Source: Spirochaetota bacterium
GTDB lineage: Bacteria; Spirochaetota; Spirochaetia; SZUA-6
Reading direction: 5' to 3'
NCBI GenBank assembly: GCA_013151965.1
Contig: JAADHF010000085.1
Location: 1-59,723, forward strand
DNA length: 59,723 nt
Positions 52,373 to 59,723 of this stretch are shown in pieces (within the stretch, counting starts at the first letter, position 1; the number at the start of each line of letters is the position of its first letter). Below the pieces are notes generated by a model. The model was not told the DNA's origin and did no database searches. It saw only the letters and a list, made by a program, of their open reading frames with translations. Made by a program: the position numbers and the translations under genes.

Positions 52373-53941
52373 ATGGGTAAAAGCAGTTTAGTCCTGTTCA
52401 TTATTTTAATCTGTATTCCTCTTTTTCCCGAACCGGCTCTGAAACATACCGGGAAAAGTTTCTTTGTACTGCCTGATCTTATACTTTTCGGTGAGGAACA
52501 GTTCTTCCTTCTGCCTTTTCCTCTTAACAGGAAAATCAATGTGATAATGCCGGATATAGAGGATTATACTTATATACGGCTGACAGAGAAAATTGTACAT
52601 CTATACCCTGAAACATATACACTTCGATTTCCGGAAAAATATAATTTGAATCGTCATCCCCTTTCGAAAAATAAATATTTATATAATATGTCTGCAAATG
52701 AAAAAAAGATCAGAAAATATGAAACAAAATTCGACTTCCTGTATGGACCGTATTCTGATTTTTACGGCTCATTTTCATATTTGACCCAATATGAACTGTG
52801 GAACTACAGTCTTAATCTTTACGGGCGGCATATTGACTTATTAAGAATGTTTTCAGGAATCATTGATACGGCATTCGAAAAACAAAGCTACGATATTCCC
52901 TTATCATTTAAAATACTCTATGGGGGAAGTTTCGAAAGCTGGAATCGATACTTGAATCTTGTTAAGACCTCTTTCCGTGCAGCATATAAAAAGAACAATC
53001 TGTATGCCGAAACCGCATCTTCTGCTTTCCTGACACTTTCGGATATTGATACTGACAGCAACATCACAGGTACATTCTTAAGCGGTATCAAGTTACAACA
53101 GTACTCTTTTTATTTTTTACCATCAGTCTCGATAAAAGGAGCTGTATGGAACCTTAAGAGCCGGCAGGGATATGATTTTGCATTAGCGGCGACTTCCGCG
53201 TATGAAATGGAAAGCTTTAATATCGGGCTCACATTCGAATCGGACAGTACAGGCATCGGTTTTTATCCTTATGTTTCTTATAGAAATAAAATTAATGATA
53301 CTTTGTACTTTTCTATTTATTCCGCACCTGTTCTGTCTTTTCCGGAGGGAATGGAAGAATATCTGCTGCAGGGACAGATAATAACAGCATTTCTGCCTGT
53401 AAATAATTTCGAAAAGGCAGGTGTCCTGCTTCACGGAGAGGATAAAAACGGCAACAGCGGTTCTGTAATGGCAGAAATCGCATATGGAAATTTTATGGAC
53501 ATAAGCGGTGCCGAAACAGATTATATTTCCGGATTTCTTTTAAATTTTAATTTGAGTTACTCAAAAGCCATAGACAGATGGTTTTCAGGCAAAGTGTCCT
53601 ATGGATTTCAGCAGAAGTTTAAAAAGATTCTCATAACGGACGGGAATCCGGTACAGATGCTGGTTCTGCAGGTTCTCTTTGACTTTATTAAAATTCCGCT
53701 TCAGATTATAATTAATGCCGATGTATCCGGCAGCTTTCTGCCTTTGGAAAACCTTGATTCTGCAATGGGAAAAGTAAGGGGAAATAAAAATGGAATCTCA
53801 ATAAGATTTGTTTTTTCCTCTGTTCATGATTATAATGCAGGAATACAGTTTGGAATTTACGGGAATGATAGCGATAATGAAATTATTTTTAAAAATTCAG
53901 TTTTTTTAACGTTAAAAACAAGAAAATACGGGAGAGACTAA
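52373..53941 (+). CDS. Predicted outer-membrane beta-barrel protein
   Basis: A 522-residue protein with a signal peptide (LVLFIILICIPLFPEPA). The rest is rich in Tyr, Phe, Ser and Gly in alternating strand patterns, such as FYGSFSYLTQYELWNYSLNLYG and FLPSVSIKGAVW, suggesting a barrel of many strands. It lacks a terminal aromatic residue and has no recognised TonB box, plug or family motif. ATG 52373 has almost no ribosome-site spacing (AAGG ends one base before it). It is the first gene of the ExbB-CNNM-ExbD-TonB run, with exbB starting directly after its stop. Identity of the cargo, if any, is unknown. Confidence 0.7.
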   Translation: MGKSSLVLFIILICIPLFPEPALKHTGKSFFVLPDLILFGEEQFFLLPFPLNRKINVIMPDIEDYTYIRLTEKIVHLYPETYTLRFPEKYNLNRHPLSKNKYLYNMSANEKKIRKYETKFDFLYGPYSDFYGSFSYLTQYELWNYSLNLYGRHIDLLRMFSGIIDTAFEKQSYDIPLSFKILYGGSFESWNRYLNLVKTSFRAAYKKNNLYAETASSAFLTLSDIDTDSNITGTFLSGIKLQQYSFYFLPSVSIKGAVWNLKSRQGYDFALAATSAYEMESFNIGLTFESDSTGIGFYPYVSYRNKINDTLYFSIYSAPVLSFPEGMEEYLLQGQIITAFLPVNNFEKAGVLLHGEDKNGNSGSVMAEIAYGNFMDISGAETDYISGFLLNFNLSYSKAIDRWFSGKVSYGFQQKFKKILITDGNPVQMLVLQVLFDFIKIPLQIIINADVSGSFLPLENLDSAMGKVRGNKNGISIRFVFSSVHDYNAGIQFGIYGNDSDNEIIFKNSVFLTLKTRKYGRD

Positions 53942-54547
53942 GTGCCTAATCTGATTTCACAGGGTGGAGTGGTTTTAATACTTATAGCGTTGCTTTCTAT
54001 CGCTGCAATTGCCCTTATTACCGAAAGAATAATATATTACTACAACAGACAGGAGCGTAATAAGGACTTAAGCGGTTATGTAATTGAATTATTACAAACA
54101 GGCTTGTTTCCCCGGATTCTTGAAGAATTGCAGAGTAAAAACTCTCCCGAAGCACATGTATTATTTGTCGGAGTAAAGTATCGAAAATCAAATGTAACCG
54201 AGACAGAGAAGCGAATGGAAGCACAGGCCCAGAAAGAAATGGTGGATTTAGAGAGGAATGTCGAATATCTTGCAAATATTGCTAATATTGCAACACTTCT
54301 CGGCCTGTTAGGTACTGTTACCGGAATGATTATATCGTTTTTAAATCTGAAGCTATCCGGAGTATCCGATCCCGCAGTGCTTGCGGGAGGTATTTCCCAG
54401 GCCTTAATAACAACAGCAGCCGGATTAAGTGTGGCCATACCTTCTCTGCTCTTTTATCACATCTTTACCCAGATTATAAATCGTTCCGCATCACGAATGG
54501 AAATATACAGTGATGATTTATTAGCCTATTATCTGGATGAGAAATAA
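53942..54547 (+). CDS. ExbB/TolQ/MotA-family proton-channel protein
   Basis: A 201-residue membrane protein with three predicted spans. The conserved block ANIATLLGLLGTVTGMIISF and the final span (GGISQALITTAAGLSVAIPSLLFYH) are those of ExbB and TolQ, where the channel is formed with ExbD. GTG start at 53942, the base after the previous stop. The cognate exbD and tonB lie three and four genes further on. ExbB is preferred to TolQ because a TonB-like protein follows. Confidence 0.92.
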   Translation: MPNLISQGGVVLILIALLSIAAIALITERIIYYYNRQERNKDLSGYVIELLQTGLFPRILEELQSKNSPEAHVLFVGVKYRKSNVTETEKRMEAQAQKEMVDLERNVEYLANIANIATLLGLLGTVTGMIISFLNLKLSGVSDPAVLAGGISQALITTAAGLSVAIPSLLFYHIFTQIINRSASRMEIYSDDLLAYYLDEK

Positions 54548-54556
54548 TAAACAGCT

Positions 54557-55810
54557 ATGGATGATATATCACAATTAGCAAGTTTAGCTGTTCTGCTTAT
54601 TGTATCGGCGTTCTTTTCCGGTTCGGAAACTGCGTTGTTTTCTCTTAACTATATTGAACGCCAAAAGCTGGATAACAATGCTTCTCCGCGGCTTAAGATA
54701 TTCATAAAAAGAATACTTAAATCACCGGACGAGATACTGATAACTATTCTGACAGGTAATATGCTGGCAAATATTTTTGCATCCTCGGTATCCGAGATAC
54801 TCGGTTTCGAACTGCTGCATTTCGAAACTGCTGTTTTTACGATTTTGATAATGACCGTTGTTTTACTTCTCTTCGGAGAAATGACGCCTAAAAATCTTGC
54901 CGTACGAAATTCTCTTTCAGTTGCCCGGTTTTCCCTGAAAATATTGTATTACGTATATTTTCTATTATTTCCTCTTACGAAATTGTTAAATATTATTAAA
55001 GAGACTTTTCTTTCACTTTTTGCTGAAAACGAGAAAGCAGAGATCAGTAAAAAAGTTTCTCTTTTAAGATCAGCAATAAAAATAGGTTTACGGGAGCATG
55101 TTATAAGTGAGTACGAGTATAAATTACTGGATTCTTTTATAGATTTCAGGGACGAATATGCTGAAAATGTAATGATACCGAGAAATCAGATCGTCGGATT
55201 CGATGTCAGGACGGACATAGAAACAATGCTGACCGGACTAAAAGAAATATCGGATTCTGCAAAATATTCCCTGATACCGGTTTACCGGGGAGACCTCGAT
55301 CATATTGCAGGATATATTGATATTAAAGATCTTATAGGATGGAGAATAAAATCAGACAGCCCTAAATTATTATCTAACTATATTAAACCCATACATCCTG
55401 TGCCCGAGACAAAAATGCTGTCCGAACTTGTTCAGGAAATGAGAAGTCTGAATATAGAAATGGCACTGATTGTCGATGAATACGGCGGAACGGCTGGTAT
55501 AATAACTTTTCAGAATCTGATAGAAGATCTTTTTGATTACTTTTACAATGACAAAAACAGGCAGATTCGCAGGATTTCGGAGAATAAATATTTTATTACC
55601 GGCAGTTACCAGCTTAAGGAATTGGAAGAATTTTTAAAAACGGAATTTAATTCGGACAGTAAGACAATTTCAGGATTTATCATGGAAAACCTGGGGGCTG
55701 TTCCCGAAAAGAATGATACGGTAAACCTGGGAGATTTTATCTTTCGTGTGGTAAAAATGGATGGCAACAGGGTAGAAGAAGTGGAATGCACGGTTAAAAA
55801 AATAAAATGA
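54557..55810 (+). CDS. CNNM/CorC-HlyC family membrane protein with CBS pair, first copy
   Basis: A 417-residue protein: N-terminal DUF21/CNNM transmembrane domain (about 1-190) with FFSGSETALFSLN and the NMLANIFAS region, a tandem CBS domain pair (about 205-330) that binds adenine nucleotides, and a C-terminal CorC_HlyC domain (ELEEFLKTEFNSD onward). Relatives export Mg2+ or Co2+, or act as sodium-coupled magnesium transporters. It lies between exbB and exbD, a position that is unusual for a magnesium transporter. Overlaps the next copy by 4 bp. Confidence 0.92.
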   Translation: MDDISQLASLAVLLIVSAFFSGSETALFSLNYIERQKLDNNASPRLKIFIKRILKSPDEILITILTGNMLANIFASSVSEILGFELLHFETAVFTILIMTVVLLLFGEMTPKNLAVRNSLSVARFSLKILYYVYFLLFPLTKLLNIIKETFLSLFAENEKAEISKKVSLLRSAIKIGLREHVISEYEYKLLDSFIDFRDEYAENVMIPRNQIVGFDVRTDIETMLTGLKEISDSAKYSLIPVYRGDLDHIAGYIDIKDLIGWRIKSDSPKLLSNYIKPIHPVPETKMLSELVQEMRSLNIEMALIVDEYGGTAGIITFQNLIEDLFDYFYNDKNRQIRRISENKYFITGSYQLKELEEFLKTEFNSDSKTISGFIMENLGAVPEKNDTVNLGDFIFRVVKMDGNRVEEVECTVKKIK

Positions 55811-57055
55811 TATATATTGAGATCGCCGTCAGTCTATTATTTGCAGCATTTTTCTCCGGACTCGAAACGGGTCTGCTCTCCGCAGATCAGTTTGAGCTTT
55901 ATTCAAAAAGAGATAAAAAACGGCTCGATACTCTTTCCGCTGATTTTTTATTACTTACCGGAACGCCTTCTCGGAACAACTCTTATCGGAACAAACCTGT
56001 CGGTTGTTACATCTGCGATACTGCTCAGCAGTCATTTACGCAGGCAGGGTTTTCATAATCTGAACTGGATAGGCACCCTGCTTCTGTCGCTGATATTTCT
56101 TATCTTCTCCGAAATAATTCCAAAAACTTTTTTCCGAAAGTATGCAAACACATTGAGCATTAAACTTGCCCCTCTTCTTGTTGTTTTTTATTTTCTTTTT
56201 TATCCGGTTTTAAGAATTCTTAATTTTACTATAAGAATCATCCTTATAATATCCGGCAGGTATAAGAAAAACGATACGGTATTCGGTTCAAAAGAGGATT
56301 TAAGGATACTTGTAAAATTGGGCAGCCGGGAGCTTGGTGTCCCTTTGTTCGAACAGGGAATGATAGATGATATATTTGATTTCAGAGAGAGGATGGCCCG
56401 GGAGGTAATGATACCTCTCCATGAGCTCCCTGTTATCGATTACAGAAGCAGTATTGAAGATCTTTATAACAGTTTTATAAATACTCATATGCGGTATGTG
56501 GCGGTATCAAAGAAAAGAACGGACAATATTGTCGGATATATCGATGTGGAAGATGTAATTTATGAGAATGCGGAGGAAATAGAAAATATAGTACGTAAAG
56601 CGGTGTACTACCCGGATACCAAAAAGATAGCCGCTCTGTTTCAGGATATGATACAGGAAAAGAATAAGGTGGTATTTTTATCGGATGAGTATGGCGGCAC
56701 TTCCGGAATGATAACGGTAAATGAAATTGCATCTGAAATAATCGGTTATTTTCCCGGGGAGATTAATCAGGAGATCGAAGATATCAGGCTTGTGGGAAAC
56801 AATCATTATATTGTTGACGGCACCACGGGAATAGATGAACTCTATCACAAAACAGAGATTAAACTGCAGGAGGGAGCCTACGATACTATCGGAGGGTTTT
56901 TATCGGATAAATTCGGGAAAATTCCCGAAAAAGGTGTTACCGCAGAGATCGACGGATTGTTTTTCAGGGTTCTGGACAGGGATGACAGGCATGTTAAAAG
57001 TGTCGAGATTTTAAAGAGAGAAAAGAATGAAAATCAAAAGAAGAATACGGAATGA
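55807..57055 (+). pseudogene. CNNM/CorC-HlyC protein, second copy, frameshifted
   Basis: Two reading frames together make one CNNM-CBS-CorC protein. ATG 55807 (overlapping the upstream stop) encodes a normal N-terminus with AAFFSGLETGLLSADQFEL. The frame is lost after about residue 47, and the C-terminal part continues in the +1 frame from LPERLLGTTLIGTNL to the stop at 57055, with intact CBS and CorC_HlyC parts. A single extra base in the T6 run at 55944-55949 accounts for it; with five T residues the joint reads DFYYLPERLLGTTL. Downstream sequence shows no further decay, so a recent mutation, a slippage site or a sequencing error are all possible. About 415 residues would be restored. Confidence 0.88.
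55944..55949 (+). other. T6 run at the frameshift of the second CNNM gene
   Basis: Six T residues where the frame of the second CNNM gene breaks. Removal of one T restores a single frame. A homopolymer is a common site of sequencing error, phase variation or transcriptional slippage. Confidence 0.7.
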
Positions 57056-57437
57056 TGGAAATTTACTGTTAACACCGTTAATAGATATGATATTTCTAGT
57101 TGTAATTTTTTTTATGATAAATGCAACTATGGCGATGAACCCTGCAATTAAGATAGATCTTCCCGAAGCATATACAGCACAATCGGTATTAACAAAGAAA
57201 GTTGTTGTAACTATTAAACCGGCTGGAATGGTTTATATAGGGAACAAACCTGTAAGCATGGAGCGGTATCCTGCAGAGATAAAAAAAGCCGTCCGGAAAA
57301 GCAAGAAAAATGAAATACTTCTGCAGGTTGACGAATCCGTAGAGTATAGATACGTGCTGAATGTTCTGGACTTATCCAGGTTAGCCGGCATAAAAAAGGT
57401 ATCCATGGCAGCAAAGAAAAAGAGTATGATCAGATGA
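57027..57437 (+). CDS. ExbD/TolR-family protein
   Basis: A 136-residue protein with a single N-terminal membrane span and the proton-carrying aspartate in LLTPLIDMIFLVVIFFMI, followed by a periplasmic domain. It partners the ExbB encoded three genes upstream. Its start overlaps the second CNNM gene by 29 bp and its stop overlaps tonB by 4 bp. The end of the CNNM frame and ExbD start are therefore tightly coupled. Confidence 0.93.
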   Translation: MKIKRRIRNDGNLLLTPLIDMIFLVVIFFMINATMAMNPAIKIDLPEAYTAQSVLTKKVVVTIKPAGMVYIGNKPVSMERYPAEIKKAVRKSKKNEILLQVDESVEYRYVLNVLDLSRLAGIKKVSMAAKKKSMIR

Positions 57438-58180
57438 CAAAGCGGTATTCAATATCAATAAGTTTTTCGCTTGTTCTGCATGCTTTTTTACTCCTTTTGA
57501 TTTTCAGGATTAGAATTCCGGTTATACAGAATCCGGATAGTACAGTATTTTCGATTGAATTTGCCGGTACTTACAAAATTCCTCATTTCTCCGGAATAAA
57601 AACTACAGCTGCCAGGAATAAGCCGCCATCATCGGATAAAAACCTTGGCACTTCGGAAAACAGTGAAATGGGAAAGCCGGAAATTCCCCTGTTGAGCAGG
57701 GAATATAAAAAAACTGCTGTTGAAAAAGTAAATTCCGGTATACTTGAATCTACTGTAACAGCTCCTAAAAAGATTCTTCCCGGCACTCCGGCTATAATCC
57801 CCGAACCTGCAATGGAAGACATTTTGAACGATATAAAAGACGGCGGCTCCCGTCAAAAATCATCCGCTGCGAATAACAGGGAACCTAAAAAAAACAGCAT
57901 AAATTGGACCGGCGAAAGCAGGAGAATCGTAAAGAGAGGAACTATACGTTTCCCTTATATTTTGACTGCAGAAGGCCAGCAGGCAAAAGTTATTGCACGA
58001 ATCTACGTAAGTCCCGGAGGAAATGTGAACAAAGTGGAGATTTTAAAAAGTTCAGGATATATTAAAGTTGACAATGCTGTAATATCTTCACTGCGCCATT
58101 ATCTTTTCAGCCCTTCGGGCAGGGATAAGGGTGATATAGGTATTATCGAAGTACAGTTTAAATTAAAGAGAGAGGATTAA
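57434..58180 (+). CDS. TonB-family energy transducer
   Basis: A 248-residue protein with an N-terminal membrane anchor (about 8-27, SISFSLVLHAFLLLLIF, including the SxxxH motif), a proline- and lysine-containing periplasmic linker, and a C-terminal TonB domain (about 165-248, with YVSPGGNVNKVEILKSSGY and a final strand). TonB carries energy from the ExbB-ExbD channel to outer-membrane transporters. Which receptor it serves is unknown; the barrel at the head of this operon is a natural candidate although it lacks an evident plug. Confidence 0.9.
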   Translation: MTKRYSISISFSLVLHAFLLLLIFRIRIPVIQNPDSTVFSIEFAGTYKIPHFSGIKTTAARNKPPSSDKNLGTSENSEMGKPEIPLLSREYKKTAVEKVNSGILESTVTAPKKILPGTPAIIPEPAMEDILNDIKDGGSRQKSSAANNREPKKNSINWTGESRRIVKRGTIRFPYILTAEGQQAKVIARIYVSPGGNVNKVEILKSSGYIKVDNAVISSLRHYLFSPSGRDKGDIGIIEVQFKLKRED

Positions 58181-58205
58181 TATTCTGCAGAGAAAAAAAG
58201 CAAGA

Positions 58206-59723
58206 GTGCTGATGGAAATATTAGCTGTTTTTTTGTTGCTCGGTTTCATTTTTGCCGGAATGAGATACCTGAACAATAAAATAGACTCCAGGATGTACGG
58301 CTTTAAACGGAACATTGTGGCACGAATCGAAAAACTTATCGGCAGAAAGATTAAATACGGCAGTATTTCTCCTTCGATATTCAGATATTTTGAAATCAGG
58401 AACCTTGTGGTTTACAGCGCTGAACAGATAGACCAGCCCATTTTAATGATAAATAAGATTAAAATATATTATAGCATCTATAAACTGCTTCGAACCGGTG
58501 ATCCTGCAGCATCTCTTATTAAAATAAATATATCGAATTCGAAATTCTTCATTGATACTCTTCGGGACAGGGAAGTGGTAACGATATTACAGGAATTGAT
58601 CAATCCAAAGCATACCGGGAAGAATAAAGATTTTATTTTTATTCCGAGAATTACAGGTTCCAATATAACTATTACACTGATAGATGAGAATTCCGAATAT
58701 ACGTTAAGCAATCTTTTTTTTAATATAAAAAACCTGGAGAATGAAATAGGTCTTAATATCAGAGGCAATATGCATGTTAAGATTGTCACTGCAGGGCGGG
58801 GAAGCCTGTTTCTTAATTCCAAAATCAAACTAAGGGGTAATGTGGATAACCGGCTTACCTGGTCGGAATTACGCGTACGTTTCTATGCTGTTAAATCGAA
58901 TCTTTTTAATCTCTCAAAACAGACATTTCAGATAAGTTTAAAAAACGATCAACTCAATATTCAGAAAATACAGGATAAAAATCCGTTTGATATTCAGTTA
59001 AAATACAGCCTTTCTGATAAAAATATAGAGCTTCATCTTATAACCGAAAATTTTAAGCCCGGCTCTATGATAAAACTTCTCGGACGGTTCGCTCCTTATA
59101 ACAGGTGGCTGTCTTCTAAAATTACAGCGGAAGCCGTTATGAATTACGGTATTTTAAATAAAAAACTCAGCTATGTTGTCGATTTAAAAACCGGCATAAA
59201 ACCCGGCAATGCCGTGCCCCTGATAATGCTTACCTCACATTTTTCCGGAAACAGCCGTGAATTATTTTTTAAGCCTTTAATTGCGGACTCCAAATTGGGA
59301 ACCGTTGAATTTACCGGAAGCCTTCTCTTCGAAAATTATCTCCCTTCAGGACTTTTGAACTTAATTAACATTCGAATACCGAATGGTAATGATCTCGATG
59401 CATCCTTTCAGCTTACCCGTGCAAGGCAGACTATGTATCTGCGCAGTGAAAAACTAATAGTAGGTTCCACGGTATTTAAACAGTTTAACCTGAATATAAA
59501 GCCGGAAGCAGGAAAATTCCAGTTTAAATTACAAACGGTTCTGGATGATACCCTTAATAATACAACGGATGCAGAAGGGGTCCTGGAAATTCGGCCCGAA
59601 CTGATGCTTAAAGCACAGGTGGACATAAAGAATCTTCCGCCGGAAAAATTTATTTCCCTTATAGATTCCGGTGCCGTGTCAAAGAAGCGTATTTTTGAAA
59701 TTATGTCAGGAATAAAAGTAACA
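58206..59723 (+). CDS. AsmA/TamB-like envelope protein, right end cut
   Basis: At least 504 residues, running off the window. An N-terminal membrane anchor (about 5-20, ILAVFLLLGFIFAG) is followed by a long region of short beta strands typical of AsmA/TamB-type proteins that bridge the periplasm and carry lipids or assist outer-membrane assembly. The phrase RIEKLIGRKIKYGSISPSIFRYFEIRNL is characteristic of the N-terminal repeat. The start is uncertain. GTG 58206 and ATG 58212 have no ribosome site, whereas AGAGAGG (58169-58175) lies before ATT 58182 and CTG 58185. The latter would add a positive segment RKKAR before the anchor. Confidence 0.78.
   Translation, partial: MLMEILAVFLLLGFIFAGMRYLNNKIDSRMYGFKRNIVARIEKLIGRKIKYGSISPSIFRYFEIRNLVVYSAEQIDQPILMINKIKIYYSIYKLLRTGDPAASLIKINISNSKFFIDTLRDREVVTILQELINPKHTGKNKDFIFIPRITGSNITITLIDENSEYTLSNLFFNIKNLENEIGLNIRGNMHVKIVTAGRGSLFLNSKIKLRGNVDNRLTWSELRVRFYAVKSNLFNLSKQTFQISLKNDQLNIQKIQDKNPFDIQLKYSLSDKNIELHLITENFKPGSMIKLLGRFAPYNRWLSSKITAEAVMNYGILNKKLSYVVDLKTGIKPGNAVPLIMLTSHFSGNSRELFFKPLIADSKLGTVEFTGSLLFENYLPSGLLNLINIRIPNGNDLDASFQLTRARQTMYLRSEKLIVGSTVFKQFNLNIKPEAGKFQFKLQTVLDDTLNNTTDAEGVLEIRPELMLKAQVDIKNLPPEKFISLIDSGAVSKKRIFEIMSGIKVT

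Noticed and set aside
55817-57055. A 412-codon ORF starting at TTG 55817 taken as an intact CNNM gene.
   Set aside because: Its first 40 or so residues are a wrong-frame reading of the real N-terminus encoded from 55807; the frameshift explanation fits the family.
1-59723. tRNA genes, rRNA, insertion sequences, prophage, CRISPR arrays or attachment sites.
   Set aside because: The gaps are nearly all under 200 nt and I found no cloverleaf, transposase, integrase or spaced repeats. This was by eye; a tRNAscan and repeat search would settle it.

Overview
This window is about 59.7 kb of a moderately AT-rich bacterial chromosome, almost fully coding. It most likely comes from a motile, anaerobic or fermentative spirochaete (Spirochaetales or a close relative). 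The strongest evidence is a tandem pair of FlaA-type flagellar sheath proteins, a family essentially confined to spirochaetes. Supporting evidence is a cytoplasmic group 3b NiFe hydrogenase, pyruvate phosphate dikinase, class II aldolase, and several secreted proteins and lipoproteins of unknown family. I see no tRNA, rRNA, insertion sequence, prophage or CRISPR array. The genus cannot be fixed from the sequence alone.

Layout. 1-8.0 kb: hypF (cut by the left edge, apparently starting at ATT), a UPRT-like gene, then on the minus strand the hydrogenase operon hydB-hydG-hydD-hydA, a maturation protease and a single-domain response regulator. 8.2-12.5 kb: a membrane protein, a TetR regulator, class II aldolase, a lipoprotein and lipA. 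12.5-21.8 kb: two flaA genes behind a perfect-consensus sigma70 promoter and a terminator. A long plus-strand run follows: a coiled-coil protein, bactofilin, a cNMP-domain histidine kinase, rnhA, comM, an HtrA protease and uvrB. 21.8-26.5 kb: a caspase-like lipoprotein with an EF-hand loop and its partner, then an SH3 lipoprotein, a DUF445 membrane protein and a REC-GGDEF cyclase. 26.5-29.5 kb: a TPP riboswitch driving an ECF importer (ykoE-ykoD-ykoC). 29.5-38.5 kb: a secreted unknown, murG, cvpA, a DNA polymerase III delta'-like gene, an NtrB/NtrC pair, a receptor-type chemotaxis protein, a WecA/MraY-family transferase and a J-domain protein. 38.6-44.5 kb: a lysine riboswitch driving asd-lysC-lysA-dapF-dapL. 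44.7-52.3 kb: purine nucleoside phosphorylase, a JAMM-DinG fusion helicase, groES, a sigma70-family factor preceded by a near-perfect sigma54 promoter, and ppdK. 52.4 kb to the right edge: one tight operon of a predicted beta-barrel, ExbB, two CNNM/CorC proteins (the second frameshifted), ExbD, TonB and an AsmA/TamB-like protein.

How the genes work together. The hydrogenase block encodes a four-subunit NAD(P)H-linked enzyme, the protease that trims its large subunit, and HypF for the CN ligands. The lysine block, fed by DapA and DapB from elsewhere, gives the LL-diaminopimelate aminotransferase route under riboswitch control. The NtrB/NtrC pair and the sigma54-type promoter of the alternative sigma factor recall the RpoN-RpoS cascade of Borrelia, but the link here is inferred. 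The terminal operon combines energy transduction to the outer membrane with two CBS-domain CNNM proteins. With the JAMM-DinG fusion and the caspase-like lipoprotein, it is the best candidate for an undescribed system.

Two recurring oddities are start sites that seem to need non-standard codons (hypF ATT, probably lipA CTG, possibly the AsmA-like gene) and genes without a Shine-Dalgarno whose predicted promoters place the transcript start almost on the start codon.
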